Counted from the first letter of the stretch, positions 15,671-23,993 are shown. The stretch: 64,000 bases of DNA from Treponema primitia ZAS-1 (GCF_000297095.1 NZ_AEEA01000181.1:28512-92511), one strand, 5' to 3'. A program made the numbers and translations. The notes: generated by a model not told the origin, from the letters alone.

Positions 15671-16558
15671 TTATTCGCTCTGGGCCGCAGAGCCCGAAAT
15701 AATTTCCGATACTTCCTGGGTGATGCTGGCCTGCCTAACCCGGTTATAGTGGAGCTGCAGGGAACCCAGCATCTCCTCCGCATTTTTCGAAGCCTCGTCC
15801 ATGGCGGCGATACGGGCGCTCTGCTCGCTGGCATAGGCCTCCACAAGACAGCCGTAGACCAGGCCCTTGATATACAGGGGCACCAGGGCGTCAAACACCG
15901 CCTCCTCCGAGGGGATGTATTCAAAGCTATGGGATTCCCGCTCCTTCGTTTCAATCTGGTTCAGTTCCTGCCGCATGATATCCGTCTTGAGGGGCAGGAT
16001 ATGTTTCTCCGTGGGGAGCAGCTTTATTGTACTGTACATATGGGTATAAACGATGTGCACCTCGTCAAACATACCCCAGAGATACTGTGAGATGATATAA
16101 TCGGCGATCTCCTTGGCGTCCTCTACCTCGGGTAGTTTGGACTTGAAAGAGAAATTTTCTAAAATCAGATGGGGGGAATGCATGAAATGGCGGTACCCGA
16201 TGGCGCCGATAAGCACCAGGATGGGGTTTTTGACCTTTGCGCAAACATCGTTTACATACCGGAAAATGTTGGCGTTATACCCGCCGGCAAGACCCTTATC
16301 GCTGGTAATTACGACTACCGCGCTGTGATAGTTTTCGTCATCAATTTTTCTGCCGAAAAATTCACTGTGCACATACCCTGAACCGGCTACGATGTCGTAC
16401 ATGGACTTCTGGATACGGTTAAAATAGGGTTCCGTATCCTCCAGAACCCGCCGGCCCTTCCGCAGTTTTGCTGTGGAGATCAGGTCCATCGCCTTTGTAA
16501 CCTGTAAGGTCTGCTGTATCGCCCGCATCCGCAGCCGGACATCCCGTAAATTCGCCAT
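15671..16558 (-). CDS. atpG: F1 ATP synthase gamma subunit
   Basis: 295 residues. The N-terminal helix (ANLRDVRLRMRAIQQTLQVTKAMDLISTAKLRK) and the C-terminal helix (ARIAAMDEASKNAEEML...YNRVRQASITQEVSEIISG) form the rotating coiled coil. A central Rossmann-like domain contains VVVITSDKGLAGGYNANI. Size is typical. It lies eight bases after atpA in the standard operon order. Confidence 0.95.
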   Translation of the reverse strand: MANLRDVRLRMRAIQQTLQVTKAMDLISTAKLRKGRRVLEDTEPYFNRIQKSMYDIVAGSGYVHSEFFGRKIDDENYHSAVVVITSDKGLAGGYNANIFRYVNDVCAKVKNPILVLIGAIGYRHFMHSPHLILENFSFKSKLPEVEDAKEIADYIISQYLWGMFDEVHIVYTHMYSTIKLLPTEKHILPLKTDIMRQELNQIETKERESHSFEYIPSEEAVFDALVPLYIKGLVYGCLVEAYASEQSARIAAMDEASKNAEEMLGSLQLHYNRVRQASITQEVSEIISGSAAQSE

Positions 16559-16566
16559 GGTCTCCC

Positions 16567-18069
16567 CTATTGTTTGGCTTGTTTGAACGCTTCAATGGCG
16601 CCGGTTAGACCCTGCTCAATTTCCGGGGACATTACCCCGGTATCCGCAATTTCCTTGAGGAGTTCCCCCTTGCGCAGCTTCAGGTACTCAACAAATCCCT
16701 TTACAAAGGTGGAGACCTTATCCACCGGAACATCCAGAAGGAAACCGTTGATAGAAACAAAGAGCACCGCCACCTGTTCCTCCATAGCAAAGGGGGAGAA
16801 CTGGGGCTGTTTAAGCACTTCCATGAGCCGCTGCCCCTGGGCAAGCTTGTCCTGGGTGGCTTTGTCCAAATCGCTGCCGAACTGGGCGAAGGCGGCCATT
16901 TCCCGGTACTGGGCCAGGTCCAGCCGCAGCCGTCCGGAAATCTTCCGTACCGCCTTGGTCTGGGCGCTTCCCCCTACCCGGCTGACCGAAAGACCCACGT
17001 CGATGGCAGGGCGGAAACCGGAATTAAAAAGCTCCGAATCCAGGAAGATCTGGCCATCGGTGATGGATATAACATTGGTTGGAATATACGAAGATATGTC
17101 CCCCGCCTGGGTTTCCACGATGGGCAGGGCGGTAATGGAACCGCCCCCCTTGTCGGTGGAAAGCCTGGCGGCCCGCTCCAGGAGCCGGGAATGGAGGTAA
17201 AACACGTCCCCGGGGAAGGCTTCCCGTCCCGGAGGCCGGCGCAGGAGCAGGGAGATGGTCCGGTAGGCCACGGCGTGTTTGGAAAGATCGTCGTAGACCA
17301 CCAGGACATCCTTACCCTGATGCATAAAGTGTTCCGCCATAGCGCAGGCCGAATAGGGCGCCAGATACTGAAGGGCGGCGGAATCCGAGGCGGAGGCTAA
17401 TACCACAAAGGTATAATCCATGGCGCCGAAGCGTTCCAGGTTCTTTATAATCGCCGCCACCGAGGAGGATTTCTGCCCGATACCGCAGTATACACAGTAA
17501 ACACCCTTGCCCTTCTGATTGATGATGGTATCAACCGCCAGGGCAGTCTTGCCGGTTTGACGGTCCCCGATGATCAATTCCCGCTGACCCCGGCCTATGG
17601 GGATCATGGAATCCACCGAAAGGGCGCCGGTTTGGAGGGGCACGTTCACCGGGCCCCGCTCGATAACCGGTGCGGCGGGGGACTCCACCGGAAGGTACGC
17701 CTCCGCTAAGAGATCGCCCTTGCCGTCGATGGCCACGCCCAGGGGGTTCACCACCCGGCCCAGCAAGGCCTGTCCCGAGGGAACCGACACGACCCGGCCG
17801 GTAGCCTTGGCTTCCTCCCCGGCCTTTACCAGGGATTCCCCGGAGAGGAGCACACAACCCACCCCGTTTTCCTCCAGGTTCATCACGATCCCCGTGGCGC
17901 CGGAGGTGAATTCCACTAGTTCTCCGTATATGGCCTTATCCAGACCGTAAATGGTGGCCACCGAATCTCCCACCTGACCAACAAAGCCGACAGAATCGGT
18001 GGAAGCCTTTGATTCCCAATGTTCAATCTGTTCCTGCAAGACCCTGGAGAGGTCTCCAAAATTCGTCAT
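16567..18069 (-). CDS. atpA: F1 ATP synthase alpha subunit
   Basis: 500 residues. P-loop GDRQTGKTALA near 168-178, the conserved VYCGIGQKSSSVA and the SVSRVGGSAQTKAVRK stretch with the Arg that contacts the beta sites. It forms the non-catalytic half of the alpha3beta3 head. Its start overlaps the atpH stop by four bases (ATGA), indicating coupled translation. Confidence 0.96.
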   Translation of the reverse strand: MTNFGDLSRVLQEQIEHWESKASTDSVGFVGQVGDSVATIYGLDKAIYGELVEFTSGATGIVMNLEENGVGCVLLSGESLVKAGEEAKATGRVVSVPSGQALLGRVVNPLGVAIDGKGDLLAEAYLPVESPAAPVIERGPVNVPLQTGALSVDSMIPIGRGQRELIIGDRQTGKTALAVDTIINQKGKGVYCVYCGIGQKSSSVAAIIKNLERFGAMDYTFVVLASASDSAALQYLAPYSACAMAEHFMHQGKDVLVVYDDLSKHAVAYRTISLLLRRPPGREAFPGDVFYLHSRLLERAARLSTDKGGGSITALPIVETQAGDISSYIPTNVISITDGQIFLDSELFNSGFRPAIDVGLSVSRVGGSAQTKAVRKISGRLRLDLAQYREMAAFAQFGSDLDKATQDKLAQGQRLMEVLKQPQFSPFAMEEQVAVLFVSINGFLLDVPVDKVSTFVKGFVEYLKLRKGELLKEIADTGVMSPEIEQGLTGAIEAFKQAKQ

Positions 18070-18635
18070 CTAAAACCTCCATCGGAAGCTGCGTGCAATT
18101 CCCTGGCCATTTTTTGTATTTGACCCTTCAGGCTGGAATCGATCAGTTCAGTACCGATACGCAGCCGGTACCCGCCCAGAAGTTCGGGTACAATTTGAGA
18201 ACCCAGCTTGATATCCCGGGCGCCGTATCGCTTTTTCAATCCGGCCTTAATCTTTTCCTGTAAATCCGTATCCAAGGGGCGTACCGATTCGACATTAACC
18301 GAAACCACCCCGTTTTTTGCATCAATCCGCTGTTCAACCGCCCGAAGAGCTGCATTTAGGTACTTAATTTGTCCCCTACGTACCAGAAGCACCACAAAAC
18401 GGAGGGCATATTCAGCGCCTAAACCGGCCCCGGAGCTTTCCAAGGCGCTGCGGAGCACTTTTTCCAGCCGAAGTGCGTCATTAACCCCGGAAATTCGCCC
18501 GGGAAGATGGGAGAGGGAGGGCACAAAGACTTTCAGCGCGTCCAAAGCCTCTACGGTACAGTCGTTGCCGGAAGCTTCGCTGGAAGTTCCGCAGGCCGCC
18601 AGAAAGGCATCCGCCCAACGATCCCCCTGGAACAT
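18066..18635 (-). CDS. atpH: ATP synthase delta subunit
   Basis: 189 residues, in the normal range. Helical N-terminal half, and a C-terminal portion with the family signature region GSQIVPELLGGYRLRIGTELIDSSLKGQI (split by a beta hairpin), which joins the peripheral stalk to the top of F1. Its start overlaps the atpF stop by one base (TGATG). Sequence conservation in delta is low; the assignment rests on the C-terminal signature and the operon position. Confidence 0.92.
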   Translation of the reverse strand: MFQGDRWADAFLAACGTSSEASGNDCTVEALDALKVFVPSLSHLPGRISGVNDALRLEKVLRSALESSGAGLGAEYALRFVVLLVRRGQIKYLNAALRAVEQRIDAKNGVVSVNVESVRPLDTDLQEKIKAGLKKRYGARDIKLGSQIVPELLGGYRLRIGTELIDSSLKGQIQKMARELHAASDGGFR

Positions 18636-19141
18636 CAGTTATCCTCCGGTTTTGAGACTGCTGAATCGGAAAGCTCCTTGAGAAGCAGCTCAGCCTGATG
18701 GTGGCTGTCTTCATCGGAGAGTTCCCGTTGGATAAGACGGCTGGAAGCGCCGATAACCAGGGCGGCGGCATCGGCATGGAACACAGACATGGCCGCCCGT
18801 TTTTCCGCCTCAAGCTGTTTATGGCCCTTGTCGATCAACAGCTCAGCCTGGGCTTTGCCTTCGGCGACGATCCGGGCCGCCTCAGCCTGGGCGGTCTCTT
18901 TGGCGGAACGGATAATCTCCGTAGCCTGGTCCTCAACCATCTTCAGCTGATCCTCGTACTGCTTCAGGAGACCCTTCGCCTGATTCCGTTCCTTTTCCGC
19001 CAGATCCAGCGAGTCCTGAACCTTCTTTGCCCGTTCTTCAATGAACTTGGTTACCGGCTTGAAGAGGATCTTCCGGAGTATGAGAAAAAGAATGAAGATA
19101 TTGATTATCGTTATGATAAAGGTTACGGAAAAATCAAGCAT
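18635..19141 (-). CDS. atpF: F0 ATP synthase b subunit
   Basis: 168 residues. One N-terminal membrane helix (TFIITIINIFILFLILRKILFKPV, about 7-30), then a long charged coiled coil rich in Ala, Glu, Lys and Gln that forms the peripheral stalk, ending in a delta-binding region. Single b-type gene (no b' partner visible). Located between atpE and atpH as expected. Confidence 0.94.
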   Translation of the reverse strand: MLDFSVTFIITIINIFILFLILRKILFKPVTKFIEERAKKVQDSLDLAEKERNQAKGLLKQYEDQLKMVEDQATEIIRSAKETAQAEAARIVAEGKAQAELLIDKGHKQLEAEKRAAMSVFHADAAALVIGASSRLIQRELSDEDSHHQAELLLKELSDSAVSKPEDN

Positions 19142-19156
19142 TTTTTAACCCTGCCC

Positions 19157-19387
19157 TTAGGGCAGCTTGCCAATCAACAGGATTGATATGACCAAGCCGT
19201 ATATGGCGGTGGATTCCGCCAGGGCCATGCCGGTGAAAAACCAGGGGATCAGTTTCCCCGTAGCTTCAGGCTGGCGGGCAATAGCCTGTAGCAGCCCAGA
19301 TGTGGCGATACCGATACCGATACCTGCGCCAATCCCCGTTATAACCGCGATTCCGGCCCCAAGGGCCGCTAAAAGTGTTAAATCCAT
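19157..19387 (-). CDS. atpE: F0 ATP synthase c subunit (ring proteolipid)
   Basis: 76 residues, two membrane helices joined by the polar loop ARQPEA (37-42). The ion-binding carboxylate is Glu58 in ALAESTAIYG. Ser59 and Tyr63 next to it match the Na+-binding signature ES(T)xxY known from sodium-translocating c-rings. The helix-1 position that is Gln in those rings is Ile25 here (GIGIGIA). The coupling ion is therefore undecided: either a proton ring or a relaxed Na+ site. Gene order and length are standard. Confidence 0.95.
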   Translation of the reverse strand: MDLTLLAALGAGIAVITGIGAGIGIGIATSGLLQAIARQPEATGKLIPWFFTGMALAESTAIYGLVISILLIGKLP

Positions 19388-19443
19388 TAGATTCTCCTTT
19401 ACGTATATTCATCAAGCTTATACTAAGCCCGCTGTTTTTAACC

Positions 19444-20172
19444 CTATTCTTCCTCATGCCCTGTTTTAAGGGCCTCGGACAAATACATACTGGACAGGAA
19501 CACAAAAATAGCCGCCTGGATAAGGCCGTCAAAGAAATCGAAGTACAGGGAAGCGATCATAGGAAGGCCCAGGGGCAGGAGCCCTTCAATCATGTGCATC
19601 AACACATAGCCCCCCATGATATTTCCAAAGAGCCGCAGGGACAAAGACAGGAGCCGGGTACCGTACTCCATGAGGTTAAAGGGCAGCATAAAGGCCATGG
19701 GGTGGAGCAGATGCTTAAACCATCCCAGGGGACCCTTGGCGATGATCCCAAACACCAGCACCCCCAGGATGGTCAGCACCGCTAGGGAAGCGGTCACGTT
19801 AATATCCTTGGTAGGGGGCGCAATAGTAAAGAGGGGAATAAATTCCCGACCCATGAAGGAAACTTCCACCGGGGAAAGGACCCCGATGATATTTGCCAAA
19901 AGGAGGAATAAAAACAGGGTTCCCATATAGTAGCCAAAATACTTAGACCAGGAACCGAACTGGCCTTTGGCAAAACTGTTGAGGAATTCCACCATGGTTT
20001 CCAGTATCGCCTGGGGACCCTTCGGTATTTCGGTGAATTTCCGAGTAAAAACCAGGGCGCAGATGATAAGAATAGCCATCACCACCCAGGAGATGATCAC
20101 CGTTTCGGTAATAGGAAGGGTAGTTCCAAAAAGGGAAATGGTGAAAATCGTCTTAATTTCCAGAGCATCCAT
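19444..20172 (-). CDS. atpB: F0 ATP synthase a subunit
   Basis: 242 residues, about five to six membrane segments. The essential Arg is Arg180 in SLSLRLFGNIMGG, facing the c-ring carboxylate; the LFDGLIQAAIF-like last helix (DFFDGLIQAAIFVFLSSMYL) is conserved. Forms the ion half-channels. It starts eight bases after the stop of the RsbRD-like gene, so no separate promoter is likely, and no atpI is seen. Confidence 0.95.
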   Translation of the reverse strand: MDALEIKTIFTISLFGTTLPITETVIISWVVMAILIICALVFTRKFTEIPKGPQAILETMVEFLNSFAKGQFGSWSKYFGYYMGTLFLFLLLANIIGVLSPVEVSFMGREFIPLFTIAPPTKDINVTASLAVLTILGVLVFGIIAKGPLGWFKHLLHPMAFMLPFNLMEYGTRLLSLSLRLFGNIMGGYVLMHMIEGLLPLGLPMIASLYFDFFDGLIQAAIFVFLSSMYLSEALKTGHEEE

Positions 20173-20180
20173 AAAAAACG

Positions 20181-20696
20181 TCAGTCCTTTTTGAAAAAGA
20201 AGTCGTCACGGAAATATTTTTTTAACAATTCCTCGGAAACCGAGTCCTTGCCTTTCATATTGGTATAAGTGGCTTCCAGGAAACCCTTGGTCAGGTAAAA
20301 ACAGCCCAGGAGGAAGAATTCCGCCACATTATTGACCACCCCCATAGCCTGATACATACGGATGGTACTGTCAAGAACGAAATCGGTCATGATGTATTGG
20401 ATAACCACCTGTTCGGACAGGTTAACCCCGTAGATCACCTCCGAAATGGGGAAGCCCTCCCGCATTTTATCCTTACCCATGCGGACGAAAAAGTCCCCCA
20501 AAGCCGCCCGGTCCAGCCCCCGATCCAAAGTCCTGGCTAAGAGGGGGTAAATGCTGGCCCCTTCGTCAATAATCCCTTCATCGTCAAGAGCAGCGTACTG
20601 CTTTAACTGGGGAGCTTTGCGGATTAGATCCTTCCATTTTTTGGCAAGGTCCCGGGCATTGATATTCAGGGTATCGATAATCGTTCCATCAACCAT
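20181..20696 (-). CDS. RsbRD N-terminal-domain-like protein leading the atp operon
   Basis: 171 residues from the ATG at 20696. All-helical, soluble, with no membrane segments. The pattern LARTLDRGLDRAALGDFFVRMGKDKMREGFPISEVIYGVNLSEQVV, here quoted only by its parts (GFPISE, IYGVNL), resembles the globin-like sensory domain found at the N-terminus of RsbR-type stressosome proteins and some histidine kinases (RsbRD_N). No STAS or kinase domain follows. A longer opening from 20720 would run into the promoter region and lacks a ribosome site. The position immediately upstream of atpB, where atpI often sits, suggests a link to ATP synthase expression or assembly, but that is inference. Confidence 0.6.
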   Translation of the reverse strand: MVDGTIIDTLNINARDLAKKWKDLIRKAPQLKQYAALDDEGIIDEGASIYPLLARTLDRGLDRAALGDFFVRMGKDKMREGFPISEVIYGVNLSEQVVIQYIMTDFVLDSTIRMYQAMGVVNNVAEFFLLGCFYLTKGFLEATYTNMKGKDSVSEELLKKYFRDDFFFKKD

Positions 20697-20733
20697 GCTT
20701 TTACTATAACACATAAACAAAATTGGTCAACGG

Positions 20734-20761
20734 ATTATAAATTTTTTGTAGTTTATTTCAA
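20734..20761 (-). promoter_or_regulatory. Promoter of the atp operon
   Basis: Read on the minus strand: TTGAAA (20761-20756), 16-base spacer, TATAAT (20739-20734), a near-consensus sigma-70 promoter about 38 bases upstream of the ATG at 20696. A second candidate (TTGACC at 20730-20725, TATAGT at 20708-20703) would start transcription at the start codon itself. Confidence 0.7.
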
Positions 20762-20819
20762 TTTTGATTCCTCTTATATAGAAGACTCTTTTTCTACGAC
20801 CGGAAGGCCGGGGGTATTT

Positions 20820-20903
20820 TAGTTTCATTTAATCCCCTTTATCCTTGATAATAGTTTCAATTAATGATACAATTAGACCTATAATAAACCTTAAATGAAA
20901 CTA
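20820..20903 (+). promoter_or_regulatory. Promoter with three operator-like repeats before the Fic gene
   Basis: -35 TTGATA (20845-20850), 17-base spacer and -10 TACAAT (20868-20873). TAGTTTCATTTAA at 20820-20832 is repeated as TAGTTTCAATTAA at 20852-20864, between the -35 and -10, and appears inverted as TTAAATGAAACTA at 20891-20903, just before the start codon. This arrangement fits repression by a dimeric or looping regulator, possibly the HTH of the Fic protein itself. Confidence 0.75.
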
Positions 20904-20914
20904 TTAAGGGCAAA

Positions 20915-21976
20915 ATGGCAAATAACGAACAAAAAACGATACAGATAAGGCGACAGGCAATATTCGACTTTGTAAAGGTAAAAACGTCGGCCAGCCGTGA
21001 AGAAATACAGGACTATATTGCCGCCAAGTTTCCGCAAAGCTCCAAAATAACCATACTTCGTGATTTGGATTATCTTGCCGCCAATAAGGGGATAGCAAAG
21101 CAGGGAAAAACCAAGTCGGCTGTTTATGCTTATGCCGCCTCGCCATTGCTGGAAGCCATAAATGTTGAGGAATATTTTACCAAAGACCCGGATGCCCGTG
21201 TACTAATCAACACCCATTTTAATTTTGGCGTTTGGGATAACCTATACGACATTTTGAGCGAAACCGAAAAGGCGGAACTTGCAGCCAAAAACAAACAATA
21301 CCTGACGAAACGGGCGGAGCTTTCGCCAACCGCCCTTAAAAAAGAGATAGAACGAATCACCATTGAGCTTGCCTGGAAATCCTCAAAGATCGAGGGCAAC
21401 ACCTATACTCTGATTGATACGGAAGAACTTATCAAAGGAGGTATTGAGGCAAAAGACAAAACCCACGATGAAGCCGTTATGATACTGAATCATAAAAAAG
21501 CAATAGAGTTTATTTTTACCGAGTCTTCTTATTTCAAAGAATTGAGTATGGCTAAAATAGAATATCTGCACCGGCTTTTGCTTACCGATCTTGGCGTTTT
21601 GCTTGGGGTTCGTCAAAGGCGAATCGCCATTACCGGCACGAATTACAGTCCGCTGGACAACCCGTTTCAAATCAAAGAAGCTTTGGAGCAACTGATTTCT
21701 GTGATCAATGCGGCGGAAAACCCTATCGAAAAAGCCATTATTACCGTGCTTATGATTTCGTATATCCAACCCTTTGAGGACGGGAACAAGCGAACATCCC
21801 GCATCTTGGGCAATGCGTTATTGCTTGCAAACGATTATTGTCCATTGTCCTACAGAAGTGTGAACGAGGGCGAATACAAAAAGGGTATATTGTTATTCTA
21901 TGAACAAAACAACGCCTCATACTTCAAGCGGATTTTCATAGACCAGTTCAACCTTGCGGTGGATAAGTATTTTTAG
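20915..21976 (+). CDS. Fic-family protein with N-terminal winged helix and Gln in place of the catalytic His
   Basis: 353 residues. Residues 10-70 look like a winged helix-turn-helix (REEIQDYIAAKFPQSS, ITILRDLDYLAANKGI). Residues 140-353 form a Fic domain. An inhibitory motif SSKIEGN (156-162, S/TxxxE-G/N form) sits N-terminal to the core, as in class II Fic proteins. The active-site loop reads QPFEDGNKRTSR (285-296): the usual first His of HPFxxGNGRxxR is Gln285 and the second Gly is Lys292. Fic enzymes normally transfer AMP or related groups; loss of the His makes activity doubtful, so this may act mainly as a regulator. AT-rich relative to its neighbours. Confidence 0.88.
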   Translation: MANNEQKTIQIRRQAIFDFVKVKTSASREEIQDYIAAKFPQSSKITILRDLDYLAANKGIAKQGKTKSAVYAYAASPLLEAINVEEYFTKDPDARVLINTHFNFGVWDNLYDILSETEKAELAAKNKQYLTKRAELSPTALKKEIERITIELAWKSSKIEGNTYTLIDTEELIKGGIEAKDKTHDEAVMILNHKKAIEFIFTESSYFKELSMAKIEYLHRLLLTDLGVLLGVRQRRIAITGTNYSPLDNPFQIKEALEQLISVINAAENPIEKAIITVLMISYIQPFEDGNKRTSRILGNALLLANDYCPLSYRSVNEGEYKKGILLFYEQNNASYFKRIFIDQFNLAVDKYF

Positions 21977-21991
21977 TATAAGGAATGAGAT

Positions 21992-22091
21992 ATGGCAAAA
22001 GAAATTTTGGTTCTTACCGGAAGCCCGCGGAAAGGCGGGAAAACTGCTGGAACGGATTAGGATGGAACAGGATAAAGGACGGAAAAGATAA
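21992..22091 (+). pseudogene. Remnant of an NADPH-dependent FMN reductase/flavodoxin-like gene
   Basis: An ATG at 21992 opens MAKEILVLTGSPRKGGKT, the exact N-terminal flavin-binding phrase of NADPH-dependent FMN reductases (ILVxxGSPRxxGxT), but stops at 22060 after 23 codons. A different frame from about 22047 gives a basic tail LERIRMEQDKGRKR ending in TAA at 22089-22091, directly before the next start codon. The family is normally about 180 residues, so almost the whole gene has been deleted. Confidence 0.65.
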
Positions 22092-23540
22092 ATGACAGAT
22101 CTTGAAGCATTAATTTTAAGGCTAATAAAACTCCCTGCAGAAACTGTGTGGCTTGAATTTAAAAGAAATAACGATAATCCCGAGGAAATTGGTGAGTATA
22201 TTAGCGCATTGAGCAATTCTGCGGCGTACCATGAACGAAATGATGCTTATATTATATGGGGCATTGATGATAAAACCCATGAAATTGTTGGGACGACTTT
22301 TGATTATCGTACTCTTAAAGTTAAGGGACAAGAGTTAGAGAATTGGCTACGTCAATTGCTGAGCGAAAATGCTATTTTTCAGTTTTATACAATTACTCTA
22401 AAAGAAAAGAAAGTTGTGTTATGTTTAATCAATAAGGCTATGTTTGCAACGGTTAAATTTAAAAGCGAAGAATATATCAGAGTTGGTTCATATAAGAAAA
22501 AATTAAAAGACTTTCCAGTTATGGAAGGCCAGCTATGGAGTAGAATAAACAATGACAGATTTGAAAAAATGCTGGCAAAACAGGATTTATCCCCATTAGC
22601 TGTCTTGCAAAGCCTGGATTACGGTAGTTATTTTGAATTGATTCATATTCCATTACCAAATAGTACGGAAGCTATTATTCACTATCTTGCAGAAGAGGAA
22701 ATGATTATAAATCAAGATAATGGATTATTTGCAATTACTAATTTGGGCGCTATTTTATTTGCAAAAAATATCGAATTATTTAATACGATTTCCCGGAAAA
22801 GTATCAGGGTCATTCAATATGAGGGAAATAAACGTACTGCTACAATTCGTGAAACGGATGGGCGTAAAGGTTATGCCAGTGGCTTTCAGGGCTTGTTGCA
22901 ATATATAGAAGGACTTTTGCCTGCTAAAGAAAATATTAAAGATGGTTTAAGAAATGCGGGTACATTATACCCTCAAATAGCGCTGCGTGAGTTGATAATT
23001 AATGCACTAATTCATCAGGATTTTTCAATATCAGGAACAGGTCCAATGGTTGAGATTTTTAATAACCGTATTGAAATTACCAACCCTGGCATACCATTGG
23101 TTGATGCAAAAAGGTTTATTGATAATCCTCCTATATCACGAAATGAAATGATTGCTTCTTTGATGCGAAGAGCAAATTTGTGCGAGGAAAGAGGAAGCGG
23201 CTGGGATAAAGTCGCCGCATTATGTGAAGTATATCAATTACCGGCGCCAAAAATTGAGATTTATGAAAAACATACAAAAGTCATCTTATTTTCGTATATT
23301 AAGTTTGGGAATCTCACTAGTGAGGAGAAAAAATGGTCATGTTATATGCATGCTTGTTTAAAGCAGGTAAGCGGGGAGCAGATGACAAATGCTTCTTTGC
23401 GGGAAAGGTTCGGGGTTCCGGAAAGTAATAAATCCGCCATATCCCGTTTAATTGCAGCGACAATTAAGGCAAAGTTGATTAAAGCCCTTGACCCAGATGC
23501 AGGACCTAAATATAGGTCGTATGTACCATTCTGGGCATGA
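22092..23540 (+). CDS. AlbA_2 (Schlafen-like) domain protein with HATPase_c_4 domain
   Basis: 482 residues. An N-terminal AlbA_2 domain (about 12-130) is seen in ETVWLEFKRNN and AYIIWGIDDKTHEIVGT. A central and C-terminal half resembling COG2865 transcriptional regulators and RecG-like proteins contains GHKL-type ATPase signatures (RELIINALIHQDFS, MVEIFNNRIEITNPG, RNEMIASLMRRANLCEERGSGWDKV), followed by a winged-helix tail (about 430-480). Such proteins are frequent in accessory and defence regions, but their targets are mostly unknown. The gene is markedly AT-rich, starts directly at the stop of the FMN-reductase remnant, and with the HTH-Fic gene suggests an acquired block. Confidence 0.85.
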   Translation: MTDLEALILRLIKLPAETVWLEFKRNNDNPEEIGEYISALSNSAAYHERNDAYIIWGIDDKTHEIVGTTFDYRTLKVKGQELENWLRQLLSENAIFQFYTITLKEKKVVLCLINKAMFATVKFKSEEYIRVGSYKKKLKDFPVMEGQLWSRINNDRFEKMLAKQDLSPLAVLQSLDYGSYFELIHIPLPNSTEAIIHYLAEEEMIINQDNGLFAITNLGAILFAKNIELFNTISRKSIRVIQYEGNKRTATIRETDGRKGYASGFQGLLQYIEGLLPAKENIKDGLRNAGTLYPQIALRELIINALIHQDFSISGTGPMVEIFNNRIEITNPGIPLVDAKRFIDNPPISRNEMIASLMRRANLCEERGSGWDKVAALCEVYQLPAPKIEIYEKHTKVILFSYIKFGNLTSEEKKWSCYMHACLKQVSGEQMTNASLRERFGVPESNKSAISRLIAATIKAKLIKALDPDAGPKYRSYVPFWA

Positions 23541-23569
23541 TTTTACTTGCTGTAAGTTGCTTGTTTATG

Positions 23570-23630
23570 CATTACAACGCTATATATAGCGTTGTAATGG
23601 TGGTATTACCCTTTATATAGTGTTATAATG
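23570..23630. repeat. Perfect 30-bp palindrome plus an extra half-site
   Basis: CATTACAACGCTATA followed directly by its reverse complement TATAGCGTTGTAATG (23570-23599) with no loop. A third half-site TATAGTGTTATAATG (13 of 15 identical) lies at 23616-23630. A loopless dyad is better suited to a dimeric DNA-binding protein or a recombination site than to a terminator. It sits 30 bases after the AlbA_2 gene. The remaining 23631-23741 holds no gene I can support. Confidence 0.8.
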
Positions 23631-23741
23631 CCAATTTTTACTTGCTTTTTATGAGGCAAGGAAGACTTAGAAGCTTTTGTAGAGAAACAAGTTAAGGAAA
23701 TTGGTTCCATCCTTATTCTTTGCCAATACAGGTTGTTTATT

Positions 23742-23993
23742 TTATTTGTCAATGTTTTGATCAATTATTTCTTTTGTCATGATTTCCCATTCTTTCTTGA
23801 ATTGCTCTGTTTTTTTTATTAACTGTTTATCGCTTAAAATTAATTTTATAAAATCGGTTAATGCATAAGTAAATTCTTTAGAGCCATCTCCGCCATATAT
23901 ATGCAGCCATTCATGTAATACAAGTCCTACGGCGTGAGCAAAAGGCATGGTAAAAATTTCAGTTGATAAAAATATATTTATTGGTATATTCAT
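23742..23993 (-). CDS. Short protein with HExxH motif, probably a C-terminal fragment
   Basis: 83 residues. It contains VLHEWLHIYGGDGSKEF (about residues 25-41) with an HEWLH sequence of the HExxH zinc-protease type, followed by a helix (YALTDFIKLIL) and a Lys/Glu-rich tail. This looks like the end of a larger protein whose N-terminal part is missing: only six bases separate its ATG from the flhA-like stop, so there is no room for upstream coding sequence. AT-rich. I do not assign a function. It may be a remnant carried with the neighbouring accessory genes. Confidence 0.45.
   Translation of the reverse strand: MNIPINIFLSTEIFTMPFAHAVGLVLHEWLHIYGGDGSKEFTYALTDFIKLILSDKQLIKKTEQFKKEWEIMTKEIIDQNIDK

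Noticed and set aside
14263..15702. Long open frame (479 codons) on the plus strand
   Set aside because: Lies exactly antisense to atpD, whose protein sequence is unmistakable; high third-position GC produces such mirror frames.
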